The notes beneath the pieces were generated by a model that saw only the letters and a list, made by a program, of their open reading frames with translations, made no database searches and was not told where the DNA came from. A stretch of DNA of 64,000 nt from assembly GCF_007954355.1 (NCBI RefSeq), contig NZ_VOLR01000004.1, positions 124,001 through 188,000 on the forward strand. Direction: 5' to 3'. Below are positions 57,108-64,000 of this stretch, piece by piece; position 1 is the first letter of the stretch, and each line of letters begins with the position of its first letter. The translations under genes and the position numbers were made by a program. The stretch is from Colwellia hornerae. Its GTDB lineage: Bacteria; Pseudomonadota; Gammaproteobacteria; Enterobacterales; Alteromonadaceae.

Positions 57108-57263
57108 ATGGCTTGATGCAATATGAATAACAAAAATAATAAAATTGCTTGCTTAGTTTATACCGTTCAAACGGTCCAATAATTCATTATAAATATTTTT
57201 TCTATTTTATATTATGAATGGTGTAAATAAGCCTAATTAAAGCTGCTATCCAAGGTCGTATTT

Positions 57264-60200
57264 GTGCTTAATTTTTTTTATAAAACTTATCCAGTAAAAT
57301 TTCAACAGTTCTGCCAAGCTTTCTTTTTATTCATTTTCACCATGGTATTTACCATTAATCTGGCCGCTGCCGGTGAAACATCTACCGAAAGTCTTATTAC
57401 GGCAAACACTTCTTTGTCAAACCAAGCCGCCTTAAAATTTAAGCACTTATTAACCGCTGATGGTTTAAGCCAAAACAACGTCTTTGATATTACCCAAGAC
57501 AATGATGGGTTTATTTGGATAGCAACCGAAGATGGCCTCAATCGATATGATGGAAAAAACTTTGTCCATTACCGAAGAAAGTTAGGTGATCCAACCTCTA
57601 TTGCCAATAACTTCATCCGTAAGGTTTTTGTTGATCAGTCAGGAGTGCTTTGGGTGGGAACCCAAAAAGGCTTAAGTAAATATAATAAGCAATTTGATAA
57701 TTTTGAAAATCATTATCACCAAAAAGGTAATAGCGAAACATTGATTGATAATTTTATTTGGGATATCTATCAAGATAAAAAAAATAATATTTGGGTTTCT
57801 ACTGAGAATGGCATTCAAAAATATAATAAAGAAAATAACTCTTTTACAAAAATTAGAATTCATGGTTTTGAAGACAAAATAAAAGCGATAAAAACTATTT
57901 ATCAAGATTTAAAAGGAAATTTTTGGTTAGGTAGTTACGACAACGGTATTTTTTTAGTTAACGAAGACCTAAATTACTCGGAATCCTTACAAAAAGAAAA
58001 TAATAAGTGGCATATTACTATCCCTGCCAATTCATTGTTCGAGATGAAAGAAATTAATGGTGAATATTGGTTAGCGACAGATGATGGCGTTTATGTATTA
58101 GATGAAAACTATAATTTAAATGATAAATACCACACAAGTCATCCAACTAATAAAATAATTTCAGATAAAGTCAGGAGCATAGTCAAAGCTGATGACTCAA
58201 CAGTTTGGCTTGGTACCGAAGATGGTCTAAATATTATAGACCTAAACTCCAAAGCTATAACGACCTATCAAAACAATCAAGAATCAAGCAGTCTGTCAAA
58301 AAACAAAATTCTTAAGATCATCAAGGATGTTACTGGAAAGATATGGTTAACTACACACGGTAGAGGTGTAAATGTTTTTTTAAATGCATCTCTAAATTTT
58401 AAGCACTATTCAAATGGAGTGTTAAATGGGTCAATTGACTTACTAACTGAATCAACAGATGGAAAAGTTTGGTTTTACTCTGAAAATTTAGGTTTGAATT
58501 ATCTAAATAGCGAAGTATCAGGTAATTATATAGATGCACTTAAGGGAAAACAGATCTACCAGTTAAAATCCGATAATAAAAATAATTTATGGATAAATAC
58601 CTACTCACATGTTAATTCAATTAATAACTCAGGAGAGTTGTTTACATATAACGTTTACTCTAAAGAAACCAAGAAAATCAAAGGCTGGGAAACAAAATCA
58701 TTTTATGACCAAAAATATCCTTTCCAAGTTTTTAAAAATAACATTTGGTTTATTGATGTAAAAGGTATGCTAGTTTCATACAAAATATCGACAAATGAGT
58801 TTAATCGATATCAAGCTAGAGACAACCAACGCTTAACAACTCTGCAAATCGATAATGAAAATAGTATACTTTGGGCTATTTCATCAAAAAACCAGTTAAT
58901 ATCTTTCAACTTATCAACTAGCCTATACAGTAAAGAAAATTTTAATTACCATGATATTAAAGGTATTAGAAATCTAACGACAATTGAAATCAACAATATA
59001 AAGTCTTCTAACTCCTGGGTTTGGCTTACTTCTAAGCAAGGTGTTTTACTTTATAATAGAGAGAAAAAGACAACAACTTATTATAATGAAAATAACAAAT
59101 TATTAAATAACTCAATTGAATCAATTTTATTAGACAATAAGGAAAATGCCTGGATTTCGGCTAATGGAGCGATATCTTTAATTAATCCCACAACACAACA
59201 TGTTAGAAACTTTAGTAAGGATTTTCATCTTTCTAATATTGAGTTTATAGAACGTTCCTCTTTAAAAACAAGTAATAACGAGTTTTTTTTTGGCGGCAGT
59301 AATGGTGTACACAAGTTTTCCCCACAAAAAGCAATACAAATAATCCAAGGACTAAATCCTCCTCAGTTAACTAACTTACTTATCGCCAATAAGAAAATTA
59401 GCGTTCAAGAGGCACCTATTAGTGAAAATAAATTTCTATTAAGTAGACAACTGAGTCAGTTATCCCTCTTAACCTTAAAGCATGAACAATCACCCTTTAC
59501 TATTGAGTTTATTTCGCCAAATGCAAAATATCCAGACCAAATTAGTTACCGTTATCGTTTATTAAATTTAGAAACTGATTGGATAGATGCAGGTAAAAAT
59601 AATTACCGTGCCACTTACACCAATTTAAGTGCTGGTGACTATATTTTTGAAGTTGAAGTTTATGATTTATTAGATACCGTTCCTAGTAAGAAGAGTACGC
59701 TCAATATTCATATACTAGCGCCTTGGTGGCTTTCAAAAACTGCAATCATAGCTTATACGCTACTTTGCTTTTTATTAATTGGTTATGTAATTCAACAAAT
59801 GCGACATAAACGCTTATTTCACTTACAGATTCAAAAAAGTGAAGAGCGTTTGAAACTTTCACTGTGGGGCAGTGGCGATGAAATGTGGGATTGGAATATA
59901 ATCACCGGCAAAATATATCGCTCAAATATTTGGGGGATTTTAGAGTTCCCACAAGATGGTAAACGTAACGTCGGCTCAGACAAAACCAATATTAACGAAC
60001 ATGATATCGCGCGAGTTCGTGATGCAATCAACGACCATTTTGATAACGACACCGATCATTTTGAAGCGACCTATCGTGTTAAAAACAAAGATGATAAATG
60101 GATATGGGTGCTAGATCGCGGCAAGATAGTAGAGCGTGATGAAAAAGGCACTCCAACCCGTATGACAGGTACTCTAAAAGATATAAGTCGCATAAAGAAA

Positions 60201-61892
60201 GCCGATGAACGTTTAAAGTTATTTGCCAAGTGTATCGAGAATATCTCAGATGCAGTTGTTATTTATGATCGCGCTTTTAATATTGTTGATGTCAATAAAT
60301 CTTACCAACGCATCACCCAAAAAACACGTAAAGAAATGCTTGGTATAACCTTAGACTTTGCCCAATATCCAAAAAGTTTCACCAAAAATGTTAAAAAGCA
60401 CTTAATCACCAAAGGCAGCTGGCACGATGAGATTGAAAGTAAACGTGATAACGGCGAAAAATATTTAACTGACCTCAATATAGATGTAATACTTGATGAG
60501 AATAAAAGTATTTCGCATTTTGTTGGTGTATTTTCTGATATAACTAAACGTAAAGAAACAGAAGAAGAACTACGTAAACTAGCCAATAGTGATACCTTAA
60601 CGGGTCTACCGAATCGTTCATATTTTCAAGCCAATCAAACCCTATTGGTCGATAAAAAAGCGCCTCATGCCTTACTCGTATTTGATTTAGATAATTTTAA
60701 AAAAATTAATGACTCAATGGGCCACGAAGTTGGTGATGTCCTTTTATGTCAAGTAGCGAAAAGAATGCAAGCCGTTGGCAGAAAACAAGATACGGTTTAT
60801 CGCTTAGGTGGCGACGAATTTAGTATAATTATTGAAAACACTAATGATATCCATACGATCACCAGTATCGCTAAAGATGTGCTAACCACCATTGCTCAGC
60901 CGCTGAAACTCAGAAACCAAGAAGTAGTATTATTTAGTAGTTTAGGTATTGTGCTTTACCCAGAAGATGGTATATCACCACAAGAGTTACTAAAAAATGC
61001 CGATACGGCGATGTACCATGCTAAAAATAATGGTGGTAATAAATATCAGTTTTTTAATGACTCAATGAATAAAGCGGCGGTAAAACGCTTACAAATTGAA
61101 AGCTTAATACGCCATGGTTTAAAAGAAGACTCATTTTCTGTTTTCTATCAGCCTAAAATTGAAATTTCTACCGGTAAAGTGGCCGGTATGGAAGCGTTAG
61201 TCCGTTTTGAAACCCCTAAAAAAGGTATCATTAGCCCAATAACCTTTATTCCTATCTCGGAAGAAACTGGCCAAATAATAGACATCGGCGAAATTGTTTT
61301 AAGAAAATCTTGTTTCGCTACTAAAAAATGGGTTGATGCCGGACTATTTAATGGCCGAGTAGCAGTTAATCTATCAGCTGTGCAATTTACCCAGCCTAAT
61401 TTGGTCGGCATGATCGCCGACATTCTCAAAGAAAGTCAATTACCAGCGAAGTACCTTGAGTTAGAAATAACGGAGGGCACGGTCATGGACTCACCTCAGA
61501 AAGCCATTGATATTATGTTACAAATTCGTGCCATGGGTATTCATCTATCGTTAGATGATTTTGGTACTGGCTACTCGTCACTCGCTTATTTAAAAAAGTT
61601 TCCACTTAACACCTTAAAAATAGACAAAGCTTTTGTTGATGATATTGAAGAGTCAGAACAAGGTCGTAACATGGTTGCAACTATAGTAACCATTGCCCAC
61701 AACTTAGGCATGCAAGTAGTAGCAGAAGGGGTCGAAACCAATAATCAGCTGAGCTTCCTTTCTGGCTTGCGCTGCGAGCAACTACAGGGGTACTTGTATA
61801 GTAAAGCTTTACCTGAAGGAGACTTTCAAAAGTATCTACTCTCTTATCAAATTACCAAAGCATCGACCAATTTTGGTAAAACGTCATTTTAA
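57264..61892 (+). CDS. Reg_prop/Y_Y_Y sensor with PAS, GGDEF and EAL domains
   Basis: 1542 residues, one of the largest c-di-GMP enzymes one expects. GTG start with an AAGGT element eight bases upstream; a signal peptide or anchor at about 10-35. Residues 55-740 are many beta-propeller blades with the two-component-propeller signature (IWIATEDGLNRYDG, LWVGTQKGLSKYN), then a Y_Y_Y domain (about 755-815, YRYRLLNLETDWIDAG). A membrane helix follows at about 822-842, then two PAS/PAC domains (about 860-1105). GGDEF is G1182-GDEF with an RKQD inhibitory site, and the EAL domain has E1310-A-L and DDFGTGYSS. The propeller lies in the periplasm and probably senses polysaccharide or another ligand. 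Confidence 0.94.
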   Translation: MLNFFYKTYPVKFQQFCQAFFLFIFTMVFTINLAAAGETSTESLITANTSLSNQAALKFKHLLTADGLSQNNVFDITQDNDGFIWIATEDGLNRYDGKNFVHYRRKLGDPTSIANNFIRKVFVDQSGVLWVGTQKGLSKYNKQFDNFENHYHQKGNSETLIDNFIWDIYQDKKNNIWVSTENGIQKYNKENNSFTKIRIHGFEDKIKAIKTIYQDLKGNFWLGSYDNGIFLVNEDLNYSESLQKENNKWHITIPANSLFEMKEINGEYWLATDDGVYVLDENYNLNDKYHTSHPTNKIISDKVRSIVKADDSTVWLGTEDGLNIIDLNSKAITTYQNNQESSSLSKNKILKIIKDVTGKIWLTTHGRGVNVFLNASLNFKHYSNGVLNGSIDLLTESTDGKVWFYSENLGLNYLNSEVSGNYIDALKGKQIYQLKSDNKNNLWINTYSHVNSINNSGELFTYNVYSKETKKIKGWETKSFYDQKYPFQVFKNNIWFIDVKGMLVSYKISTNEFNRYQARDNQRLTTLQIDNENSILWAISSKNQLISFNLSTSLYSKENFNYHDIKGIRNLTTIEINNIKSSNSWVWLTSKQGVLLYNREKKTTTYYNENNKLLNNSIESILLDNKENAWISANGAISLINPTTQHVRNFSKDFHLSNIEFIERSSLKTSNNEFFFGGSNGVHKFSPQKAIQIIQGLNPPQLTNLLIANKKISVQEAPISENKFLLSRQLSQLSLLTLKHEQSPFTIEFISPNAKYPDQISYRYRLLNLETDWIDAGKNNYRATYTNLSAGDYIFEVEVYDLLDTVPSKKSTLNIHILAPWWLSKTAIIAYTLLCFLLIGYVIQQMRHKRLFHLQIQKSEERLKLSLWGSGDEMWDWNIITGKIYRSNIWGILEFPQDGKRNVGSDKTNINEHDIARVRDAINDHFDNDTDHFEATYRVKNKDDKWIWVLDRGKIVERDEKGTPTRMTGTLKDISRIKKADERLKLFAKCIENISDAVVIYDRAFNIVDVNKSYQRITQKTRKEMLGITLDFAQYPKSFTKNVKKHLITKGSWHDEIESKRDNGEKYLTDLNIDVILDENKSISHFVGVFSDITKRKETEEELRKLANSDTLTGLPNRSYFQANQTLLVDKKAPHALLVFDLDNFKKINDSMGHEVGDVLLCQVAKRMQAVGRKQDTVYRLGGDEFSIIIENTNDIHTITSIAKDVLTTIAQPLKLRNQEVVLFSSLGIVLYPEDGISPQELLKNADTAMYHAKNNGGNKYQFFNDSMNKAAVKRLQIESLIRHGLKEDSFSVFYQPKIEISTGKVAGMEALVRFETPKKGIISPITFIPISEETGQIIDIGEIVLRKSCFATKKWVDAGLFNGRVAVNLSAVQFTQPNLVGMIADILKESQLPAKYLELEITEGTVMDSPQKAIDIMLQIRAMGIHLSLDDFGTGYSSLAYLKKFPLNTLKIDKAFVDDIEESEQGRNMVATIVTIAHNLGMQVVAEGVETNNQLSFLSGLRCEQLQGYLYSKALPEGDFQKYLLSYQITKASTNFGKTSF

Positions 61893-61967
61893 TGCCATAT
61901 TCAAGCTTTATAAGCTGTTAGAACTCATTTGCAGCAGACAAAATTTTGACAAGCGTAGTTCCCCTAT

Positions 61968-62016
61968 AAAAACCATCATAAAAGCCTTATTTAATAAGGC
62001 TTTTATGATGGTTTTT
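61968..62016. terminator. 49-nt near-perfect palindrome (probable bidirectional terminator)
   Basis: Arms of 24 bases (beginning AAAAACCATCATAAAAGCC) are exact reverse complements around one central base. The right arm ends in GTTTTT and the left begins AAAAAC, so a T-run follows the stem on either strand. It lies 76 bases after the stop of the sensor gene and is very likely its terminator. The stem is far longer than termination requires. Confidence 0.8.
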
Positions 62017-62022
62017 ACTTTC

Positions 62023-62038
62023 TGGCACGCTACGTGCT
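62023..62038 (+). promoter_or_regulatory. Near-consensus sigma-54 promoter
   Basis: TGGCACG, a four-base spacer and GTGCT match the -24/-12 consensus (TGGCACG-N4-TTGCW) at all but one base. The GG and GC dinucleotides have the obligatory spacing, and a C precedes the TGG as in the consensus. The start of transcription would be near 62048, 30 bases before the first peptide ATG. No sigma-54 activator gene is present in the window. Confidence 0.72.
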
Positions 62039-62078
62039 TTAGCATAGATGAAATTAATAATAAATTAAGGAAATTTGA

Positions 62079-62276
62079 ATGCTTAGCTCACTTATTTTGT
62101 CTTTGGCAATGTCTACTTCGCCAGCACCTGTTATTGAATCTGATTCGCTAATGATTAATGAGATAGGCAAATCTCATGGTAAAGTTCGTATCGGAAAGTC
62201 TCACGGTAAAGTTCGTATCGGAAAGTCTCATGGTAAAGTTCGTATCGGAAAGTCTCACGGTAAAGTTCGCATCTAG
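62079..62276 (+). CDS. Short repetitive basic peptide (four nine-residue repeats)
   Basis: 65 residues, AAGGAAA ribosome-binding site five to six bases before the ATG. A 28-residue leader (hydrophobic LSSLILSLAM, then an acidic SESDS/NE-type stretch) precedes four identical units I-G-K-S-H-G-K-V-R and a final Ile. The repeat part carries 8 Lys, 4 Arg and 4 His, no acids and no Cys. The 27-bp units differ only at synonymous positions, which supports real translation. The leader resembles a weak signal peptide or a RiPP-type leader, but no modification enzymes are adjacent. I do not recognise the family. It is followed nine bases later by another tiny ORF. Confidence 0.72.
   Translation: MLSSLILSLAMSTSPAPVIESDSLMINEIGKSHGKVRIGKSHGKVRIGKSHGKVRIGKSHGKVRI
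62163..62270 (+). repeat. Four tandem 27-bp coding repeats
   Basis: Four in-frame 27-bp units within the peptide gene. Variable bases fall only at third codon positions (Ile, Gly, Lys, His and Arg codons). The His codon alternates CAT, CAC, CAT, CAC, which suggests duplication of a two-unit block. Confidence 0.95.
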
Positions 62277-62285
62277 GAGTTAAAA

Positions 62286-62387
62286 ATGATCAACTTATTT
62301 AAAGCTCTATTTGTAACAACTAAAGCAAACCCTATTGCTGCTAGCATTGAGATTAAAGAAATGCCGGCCAGCAAGTGGTGGAAGTAA
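62286..62387 (+). CDS. 33-residue peptide ending in KWWK
   Basis: Begins nine bases after the stop of the repeat-peptide gene, with a GGAG ribosome-binding site that overlaps the upstream stop codon, the usual sign of a coupled two-gene unit. The peptide opens with an amphipathic MINLFKALFVTTK, has a central acidic IEIKE and ends PASKWWK. It has no Cys. No homologue is known to me. Its leader-like hydrophobic start and basic C-terminus loosely parallel the first peptide. A 10-bp hairpin follows its stop at once. Confidence 0.6.
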   Translation: MINLFKALFVTTKANPIAASIEIKEMPASKWWK

Positions 62388-62388
62388 A

Positions 62389-62416
62389 AACCATTGAACA
62401 ACAGTTTTCAATGGTT
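62389..62416 (+). terminator. Hairpin after the small-peptide genes
   Basis: AACCATTGAA pairs perfectly with TTCAATGGTT around an eight-base loop, starting one base after the KWWK peptide stop. It is followed by a T-poor tail (AGTTTG), so it is a probable but weak terminator or 3'-stabilising structure. A further small hairpin (TTTACC/GGTAAA) lies at 62464-62481. Confidence 0.55.
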
Positions 62417-62499
62417 AGTTTGAAGAAAGGCACTGTTTGCTACAAGGAATGTAGCTGTCTTATTTTACCTAGCTTGGTAAAGCACCATTAACTAAAATT

Positions 62500-62700
62500 C
62501 TAAGCCTTTAAAATTAAAACATTAAAGCCAAACAATTCATTCACCTTCATGCGTTTCTTCATACAGAACATTGGCCAAATAAAAGGCCCAAAAACCAATC
62601 CTGCACATGCCCAGCGCTTTAAACCTAAGCCACTACGTAATGCCTGACAGTAAAAAAACATCGAACAAACAACACTGATAAACCCTAAAAGTAACACCAT
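62500..62700 (-). CDS. Small two-helix membrane protein
   Basis: 66 residues, ATG start with no strong ribosome-binding site. Two hydrophobic helices (about 1-20 and 30-47) flank a short basic loop (LGLKRW), followed by a basic KKRMK and a mixed tail. Three cysteines (12, 18, 32) lie in or near the helices, and a fourth is at 46. No family is recognised. It faces the peptide locus convergently and fadJ is downstream on the same strand, so an association with either is unproven. Confidence 0.55.
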   Translation of the reverse strand: MVLLLGFISVVCSMFFYCQALRSGLGLKRWACAGLVFGPFIWPMFCMKKRMKVNELFGFNVLILKA

Positions 62701-62804
62701 AATATTTACCGCTAAACAGACTAAAAGATTGGCTAAAAATTTATCGACGAAATATAACTAATTTAGAGTATTTATTCAACTTATTTTCAAGGGAAAATAA
62801 GCAT

Positions 62805-62830
62805 AAAAAAAGAGGCATCAAATTGCCCCT
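62805..62830 (-). terminator. Rho-independent terminator after fadJ
   Basis: On the minus strand AGGGGCA pairs with TGCCTCT (one G-T pair) around a six-base loop, followed by a run of T. A second hairpin, TGCCACC/GGTGGCA with a GA loop (62844-62859), lies between it and the fadJ stop. Confidence 0.85.
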
Positions 62831-62871
62831 TTTGTCGTTAAATTGCCACCGAGGTGGCATAAAATGGCCAG

Positions 62872-64000
62872 TTACGAATAATATTTATTACCTGTTTCAG
62901 CCATGGTAATTAATGCTTGGCAAGGTTTGAAGCGTTCACCTAGCTCATTGCTCCACAGGTTTAGCTTATTGACAATCATATCCGCGCCTAGGGTATCAAT
63001 ATAGTGAAATGGTCCGCCTAAGAAAGGTGGGAATCCGATACCGAAAATAGCGCCTATATCGCCGTCTCTAGCATTACGAATAATACCTTCATCTAAACAC
63101 CTAGCGGCTTCGTTCAACATCATAAAAACACAACGCTGAACCAGCTCATCATTCGTTTTTTGATCCTTAATGATAATATTTAATAAAGGATAGACAGATT
63201 CATCAACAAGTTTTTTGGTGACTTTTTTACCGTTTTTATCTTTATAAAGGTAAAAACCTTTCTGCACTTTTTTACCTAAACGTTTATCGGCAATAAGTTT
63301 ATTAAATGCTTCTGGTGCAGCAAAGCGTTCGCCTAATTCAGCTTGTAAAATAGGGCCAATTTTAGCGCCTATATCTATACCTACTTCATCAAGTAATTGT
63401 ATGGGACCAACCGGGAAGCCAAACTTAACCAATGCTTTGTCTAACTTACCAATCGATTCGCCTTCGAGTAATAACAAGGCGGCTTCATTCATGTAAGGCG
63501 CTAATATACGATTAACATAGAAACCTGCTTTATCTTTTACCACTATCGGCGTCTTGCCTTGTTTTTTAGCAAAAGCGACTGTCGTTGAAATCGTTTGATC
63601 AGAGGTTTTTGAATGTGCAATGATTTCGGCCAATGGCATTTTATCTACCGGAGAAAAATAGTGCAGTCCAATAACATTTTCAGGGCGCAAAGCTTTTGCT
63701 GCAATTTGTCCTATAGGTAAACTGGAGGTATTGCTCGCAAAAATAGTGTCTTCAGCACAAATACTTTCCATGTCATCAACCATCTTTTGCTTTAATGACA
63801 AATCTTCAAAAACAGCTTCGATGACCATATCTACATTTTTAAAACCGCTATAATCGACACAACCTGTGATTTTAGCCAATTGCTTTTGCATTTCACTTTT
63901 TAACATAAAGCGACGTTTAACTTTTTTGTTGAGTATGTCATAACCATATTTCATCGCATGGCTGATCCCCTGCGGCGCAATATCTTTAATACGTACATCA
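62872..64000 (-). CDS. fadJ: Fatty acid oxidation complex alpha subunit FadJ (partial, 5' end outside window)
   Basis: C-terminal 375 or so residues of the multifunctional enoyl-CoA hydratase/3-hydroxyacyl-CoA dehydrogenase of beta-oxidation; the reading frame runs to the right edge without a stop ([19 protein letters not shown] precedes the visible part). The hydratase domain is off the edge. The dehydrogenase shows the catalytic His in [11 protein letters not shown], the SNTSSLPI segment and [15 protein letters not shown]. FadJ rather than FadB is preferred from the motif [17 protein letters not shown] and from the nearness of sixA as in E. coli. It normally pairs with fadI upstream. Confidence 0.92.
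   Translation of the reverse strand, partial: DVRIKDIAPQGISHAMKYGYDILNKKVKRRFMLKSEMQKQLAKITGCVDYSGFKNVDMVIEAVFEDLSLKQKMVDDMESICAEDTIFASNTSSLPIGQIAAKALRPENVIGLHYFSPVDKMPLAEIIAHSKTSDQTISTTVAFAKKQGKTPIVVKDKAGFYVNRILAPYMNEAALLLLEGESIGKLDKALVKFGFPVGPIQLLDEVGIDIGAKIGPILQAELGERFAAPEAFNKLIADKRLGKKVQKGFYLYKDKNGKKVTKKLVDESVYPLLNIIIKDQKTNDELVQRCVFMMLNEAARCLDEGIIRNARDGDIGAIFGIGFPPFLGGPFHYIDTLGADMIVNKLNLWSNELGERFKPCQALITMAETGNKYYS

Noticed and set aside
57123-57182. Possible 19-codon leader peptide in the sensor gene 5' region
   Set aside because: An ATG-to-TAA frame exists but lacks a ribosome-binding site, and its composition is simple AT-rich sequence.
61873-62151. 92-codon ORF reading through the palindrome
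   Set aside because: It overlaps the end of the sensor gene and the start of the repeat-peptide gene in another frame, crosses a terminator-like stem, and has no ribosome-binding site.
62163-62270. CRISPR-like short tandem repeats
   Set aside because: The 27-bp units are contiguous without spacers and are in frame within an ORF with silent variation, so they are coding repeats.
1-64000. tRNA, rRNA, insertion sequence or prophage genes
   Set aside because: None of the gaps shows a cloverleaf with a GTTCGA-type T loop, a transposase or terminal inverted repeats typical of IS elements.

Overview
The window is a contiguous chromosomal stretch of an AT-rich marine gammaproteobacterium. Gene content and protein style point to Alteromonadales, most likely Colwelliaceae (Colwellia/Thalassotalea type). 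That assignment is inference from familiarity with these proteins; no database search was possible. Much of the window follows the gene order of Escherichia coli: nuoA-L, ybeL/leuS-lptE-holA-nadD-rsfS-rlmH-mrdA-mrdB-rlpA-dacA-ybeD-lipB-lipA, trmJ/suhB with iscRSUA-hscBA-fdx, and the smrB/prmB-aroC, sixA and fadJ neighbourhood.

Layout. 1-11.6 kb (minus strand): a complex I operon from nuoA to the start of nuoL, with fused nuoCD and every Fe-S ligand set visible, including the N7 set of NuoG. 11.9-14.9 kb: a Lon-like protease and a YbeL-type zinc-ribbon protein. 15.1-28.3 kb (plus strand): leucyl-tRNA synthetase, outer-membrane LPS assembly, replication, NAD, ribosome, cell-wall elongation and lipoate genes. 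28.5-37.4 kb: an accessory stretch with a GntR/YtrA-type repressor and membrane protein, an unknown two-helix membrane protein, a SEC-C protein, a small EAL protein behind a perfect Fur box, a yceI/cytochrome b561 pair, cobO and a GAF-GGDEF-EAL protein. 37.7-45.1 kb (minus): the ISC Fe-S operon behind two abutting IscR sites, then cysE and trmJ. 45.5-57.0 kb: suhB, two M16 metallopeptidases, an MFS carrier, aroC-prmB, smrB and sixA. 57.3-64 kb: a very large propeller-PAS-GGDEF-EAL sensor, a small-peptide locus, a small membrane protein, and the 3' part of fadJ.

The most unusual element is at 62.0-62.4 kb. A 24-bp-arm palindrome is followed by a near-consensus sigma-54 promoter and two tiny ORFs, each with a good ribosome-binding site. 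The first encodes a short leader and four perfect copies of a basic nine-residue unit (I-G-K-S-H-G-K-V-R). The copies differ only at synonymous codon positions. The second encodes a 33-residue peptide ending in K-W-W-K. I recognise neither peptide.

Other points of note: SuhB has two of its metal-binding aspartates replaced (N87 and E212), which suggests it is kept for its RNA-polymerase/NusA role. A Fur box sits before a c-di-GMP phosphodiesterase-like gene whose loop 6 is degenerate. Paired hairpins lie inside the isc operon between iscA and hscB. No tRNA, rRNA, insertion sequence, prophage or CRISPR array was seen.
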